A stretch of DNA of 64,000 nucleotides from Paenibacillus tepidiphilus (lineage in GTDB: Bacteria > Bacillota > Bacilli > Paenibacillales > Paenibacillaceae). The DNA is taken from NCBI RefSeq assembly GCF_008635795.1, contig NZ_VWRQ01000002.1, positions 410,683 through 474,682 of the forward strand, in the 5' to 3' direction. Below are positions 62,584 to 64,000 of the stretch, piece after piece. The notes beneath the pieces are model-generated. The model saw nothing but the letters and a program-made list of their open reading frames with translations, had not been told where the DNA came from and did not search any database. A program made the translations under genes and the position numbers. Within the stretch, counting starts at the first letter, position 1; each line of letters begins with the position of its first letter.

Positions 62584-62617
62584 GCGATTTAAAGCTCTCT
62601 CCAGCAAATGGAGATAA

Positions 62618-62691
<74 letters not shown>

Positions 62692-62720
62692 TCAGTAAAA
62701 GTATTGCTATTGAGTTCTGC

Positions 62721-62796
62721 TGGTGGAGGCTGAGGGGTTCGAACCCCCGACCCTCTGCTTGTAAGGCAGATGCTCTCCCAGCTGAGCTAAGCCTCC
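62721..62796 (-). tRNA. tRNA-Val (TAC)
   Basis: Acceptor GGAGGCT/AGCCTCC, anticodon loop CTTACAA in TCTGC/GCAGA, encoded CCA. Confidence 0.97.
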
Positions 62797-62866
62797 ATCG
62801 AAGAAGCAACTTAATTATCATAACATGATTTTATTCAAAAAGCAAGTATTTTTTCAAAAAAATCAA

Positions 62867-62938
62867 TGACCCGTATGGGATTCGAACCCATGTTACCTCC
62901 GTGAAAGGGAGGTGTCTTAACCCCTTGACCAACGGGCC
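62867..62938 (-). tRNA. tRNA-Glu (TTC)
   Basis: Acceptor GGCCCGT/ACGGGTC, anticodon loop CTTTCAC in CCTCC/GGAGG. CCA not encoded. First tRNA of the operon, directly behind the promoter at 62968-62996. Confidence 0.96.
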
Positions 62939-62967
62939 GTATGTAATATCTTTTAGCAACAAATAAG

Positions 62968-62996
62968 ATTATATCAACTATAAGATTATAATGCAA
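62968..62996 (-). promoter_or_regulatory. Strong promoter of the tRNA operon
   Basis: Minus strand TTGCAT (62991-62996), 17-base spacer, TATAAT (62968-62973), about 30 bases upstream of tRNA-Glu. The tRNA cluster thus has its own start, independent of the rRNA operon, whose transcript should end at 63498-63528. Confidence 0.85.
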
Positions 62997-63036
62997 TAGT
63001 TTAATTGCTCTTTTCAGTAGTTTTTCATAAATATTT

Positions 63037-63453
63037 TCAGGTGTCTAAGGCGGCATCCGGCAATACATGCTGGTTTAGCATTTCTGCAATCGACTGGGCC
63101 ACTTGAGGGATATCATTCCTTCTCTATACAGGCGCAGGAAGAACAGCAGATGCTCAAAGCCAGCCAGACATCTGCCAATCTGTCTGGCCGGCCAGGAGTC
63201 CACCTCTTCCCATCGCCCGATTAATCGTGCCAGAAACGTCTCCCGGGGCACGTAGAGGGTAATGTGGATTGAACAGTCACTTTCTGCTCCTGTAATCTGC
63301 CAAGGATGTCATAATAATAATCCCGGATCCGTAATCGCCATAAGCACAATTACCACCCCGGGATAATTCCCGGCTAATTCAAGCAGCCCGGTGCAGTTCT
63401 AGTGCAGCCGATGTTTTGCCTGACCCAAAAGCTTCATTGATCCATATGATCAT
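63037..63453 (-). pseudogene. Decayed TmrB-like ATP-binding protein gene
   Basis: ATG at 63453 behind AGGAGGTTGCTGCAGT opens MIIWINEAFGSGKTSAALEL, matching the Walker A start of TmrB-like proteins (tunicamycin resistance), then meets a stop. Other frames supply VVIVLMAITDP, then IHITLYVPRETFLARLIGRW and PARQIGRCLAGFEHL, and finally NDIPQVAQSIAEMLNQH to the stop at 63037. At least three frame changes and an internal deletion (it is about 140 codons against nearly 200) show it is dead. It lies between the 5S terminator and the tRNA promoter. Confidence 0.8.
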
Positions 63454-63497
63454 ACTGCAGCAACCTCCTATACTCATATTCCTTCTTAACGTAAAAC

Positions 63498-63528
63498 AAA
63501 AAACCACCGCTGACTAATCAGCAGTGGT
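63498..63528 (-). terminator. Terminator of the rRNA operon
   Basis: ACCACCGCTGA (63503-63513) CTAA TCAGCAGTGGT (63518-63528), followed on the minus strand by TTTTTTGTTTT. It lies eight bases after the 5S 3' end. Confidence 0.95.
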
Positions 63529-63536
63529 CTTCAGTG

Positions 63537-63652
63537 CTTGGCGGCGTCCTACTCTCCCAGGACCCTTCGGTCCAAGTACCATCGGCGCTGGAGGGCTTAA
63601 CGGTCGTGTTCGGGATGGGTACGCGTGGAACCCCTCCGCCATCGCCACCAAA
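63537..63652 (-). rRNA. rrf: 5S ribosomal RNA
   Basis: Minus strand from TTTGGTGGCGATGGCGG to GACGCCGCCAAGC, with the conserved loop CCGAACACGACCGTTAAGCC. About 116 bases; ends estimated from the terminal stem. Confidence 0.97.
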
Positions 63653-63860
63653 CATGATTTTTCGAAGCTTACGCTCCTCGAAATCGCTGCGAGAAAATAT
63701 CAGTCCTTCAAAAGGACATGCAGCTTAAGGTGTTGCAGGCCTCAATCGCCTGAAAACTGGATCGAAACGAATTTGTGTTTGCCCTTCATCTCTTCGGGGC
63801 CCCCGGAAAGTATTCGGAATCCGCTTCATCAGCCTCTTCTTCACTTTTTGGGGTAGTTTT

Positions 63861-64000
63861 TGGATAAGCCCTCGACCGATTAGTATTGGTCAGCTCCATG
63901 CATTACTGCACTTCCACCTCCAACCTATCTACCTCGTCGTCTTCAAGGGGTCTTACATACTGGGAAATCTCATCTTGAGGGGGGCTTCACGCTTAGATGC
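63861..64000 (-). rRNA. rrl: 23S ribosomal RNA, 3' end only
   Basis: Minus strand sequence GTGAAGCCCCCCTCAAGATGAG through CCAATACTAATCGGTCGAGGG to GGCTTATCC, the conserved 23S 3' end. The gene extends beyond the window. The 63653-63860 spacer to 5S holds the sequence TCGATCCAGTTTTCAGG, typical of processed Paenibacillus/Bacillus rRNA spacers, and no tRNA. Confidence 0.96.

Overview
The window is chromosomal DNA of a spore-forming, low-GC-phylum Gram-positive bacterium, most likely Paenibacillus. The evidence is the gene order bofC-ruvC-ruvA-ruvB-queA-tgt-yajC-yrzE-spoVB-comN-secDF-recJ-apt-relA-dtd-hisS-aspS-tcdA-rarA, which is the Bacillales core order. Sporulation genes (bofC, spoVB, a SpoIID-domain protein), a T-box leader before hisS, AGGAGG-type ribosome binding sites and GTG/TTG starts agree. 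Most core genes lie on the minus strand and are moderately GC-rich.

Layout. 1-1805: 5' part of rarA and a CD3324-family regulator. 1806-4890: AT-rich, plus-strand three-gene cassette (radical SAM protein, degenerate PHP-like protein, C39/BtrH-like protein) with its own terminator. 4998-11811: chemotaxis receptor, HelD-type RNA polymerase recycling ATPase, purine permease, YdeI-like protein. 11808-16142: tcdA, then the T-box-controlled hisS-aspS operon. 16200-20791: small conserved protein, PfpI/DJ-1 protein, dtd, relA. 21068-29548: uracil permease, apt, three 64-bp tandem repeats, recJ, a CDF cation transporter, secDF, comN. 29744-33648: spoVB, a DUF421 protein, a YrzE-like protein and a PAP2 protein. 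33770-41745: yajC, tgt, queA, a SpoIID-like protein, ruvBAC, bofC. 41848-48904: serpin lipoprotein, S15 hydrolase, M19 dipeptidase, ornithine cyclodeaminase-like protein, fabV. 48905-49797: relic of a group II intron. 49975-61749: AT-rich biosynthetic cluster. 62104-64000: terminator, six tRNAs (transcribed Glu-Val-fMet-Asp-Gly-Arg), a tmrB-like pseudogene, 5S rRNA and the 3' end of 23S rRNA, all on the minus strand.

The most striking region is 49975-61749, two minus-strand operons. The first, behind a recognisable promoter, encodes an NTF2/SnoaL-like protein and a one-chain anthranilate synthase (TrpE-TrpG fusion). The second encodes, in order, a MATE exporter, a BacA/AerD-like prephenate decarboxylase homologue, a BacB/AerE-like cupin, a B12-binding-type radical SAM protein, a HemN-like radical SAM protein, a PaaK-like adenylate-forming ligase and a thiamine-diphosphate enzyme. 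It contains no NRPS or PKS and no BacC-BacG equivalents. My inference is a small-molecule pathway that draws on both chorismate (anthranilate) and prephenate (dihydro-hydroxyphenylpyruvate), with radical SAM tailoring, acyl activation and export. I do not recognise it as a known pathway.

The cassette at 2237-4816 is a second, smaller candidate for an undescribed system. It is AT-rich, opposite in strand to the core genes, and bounded by a palindromic putative operator and a terminator.
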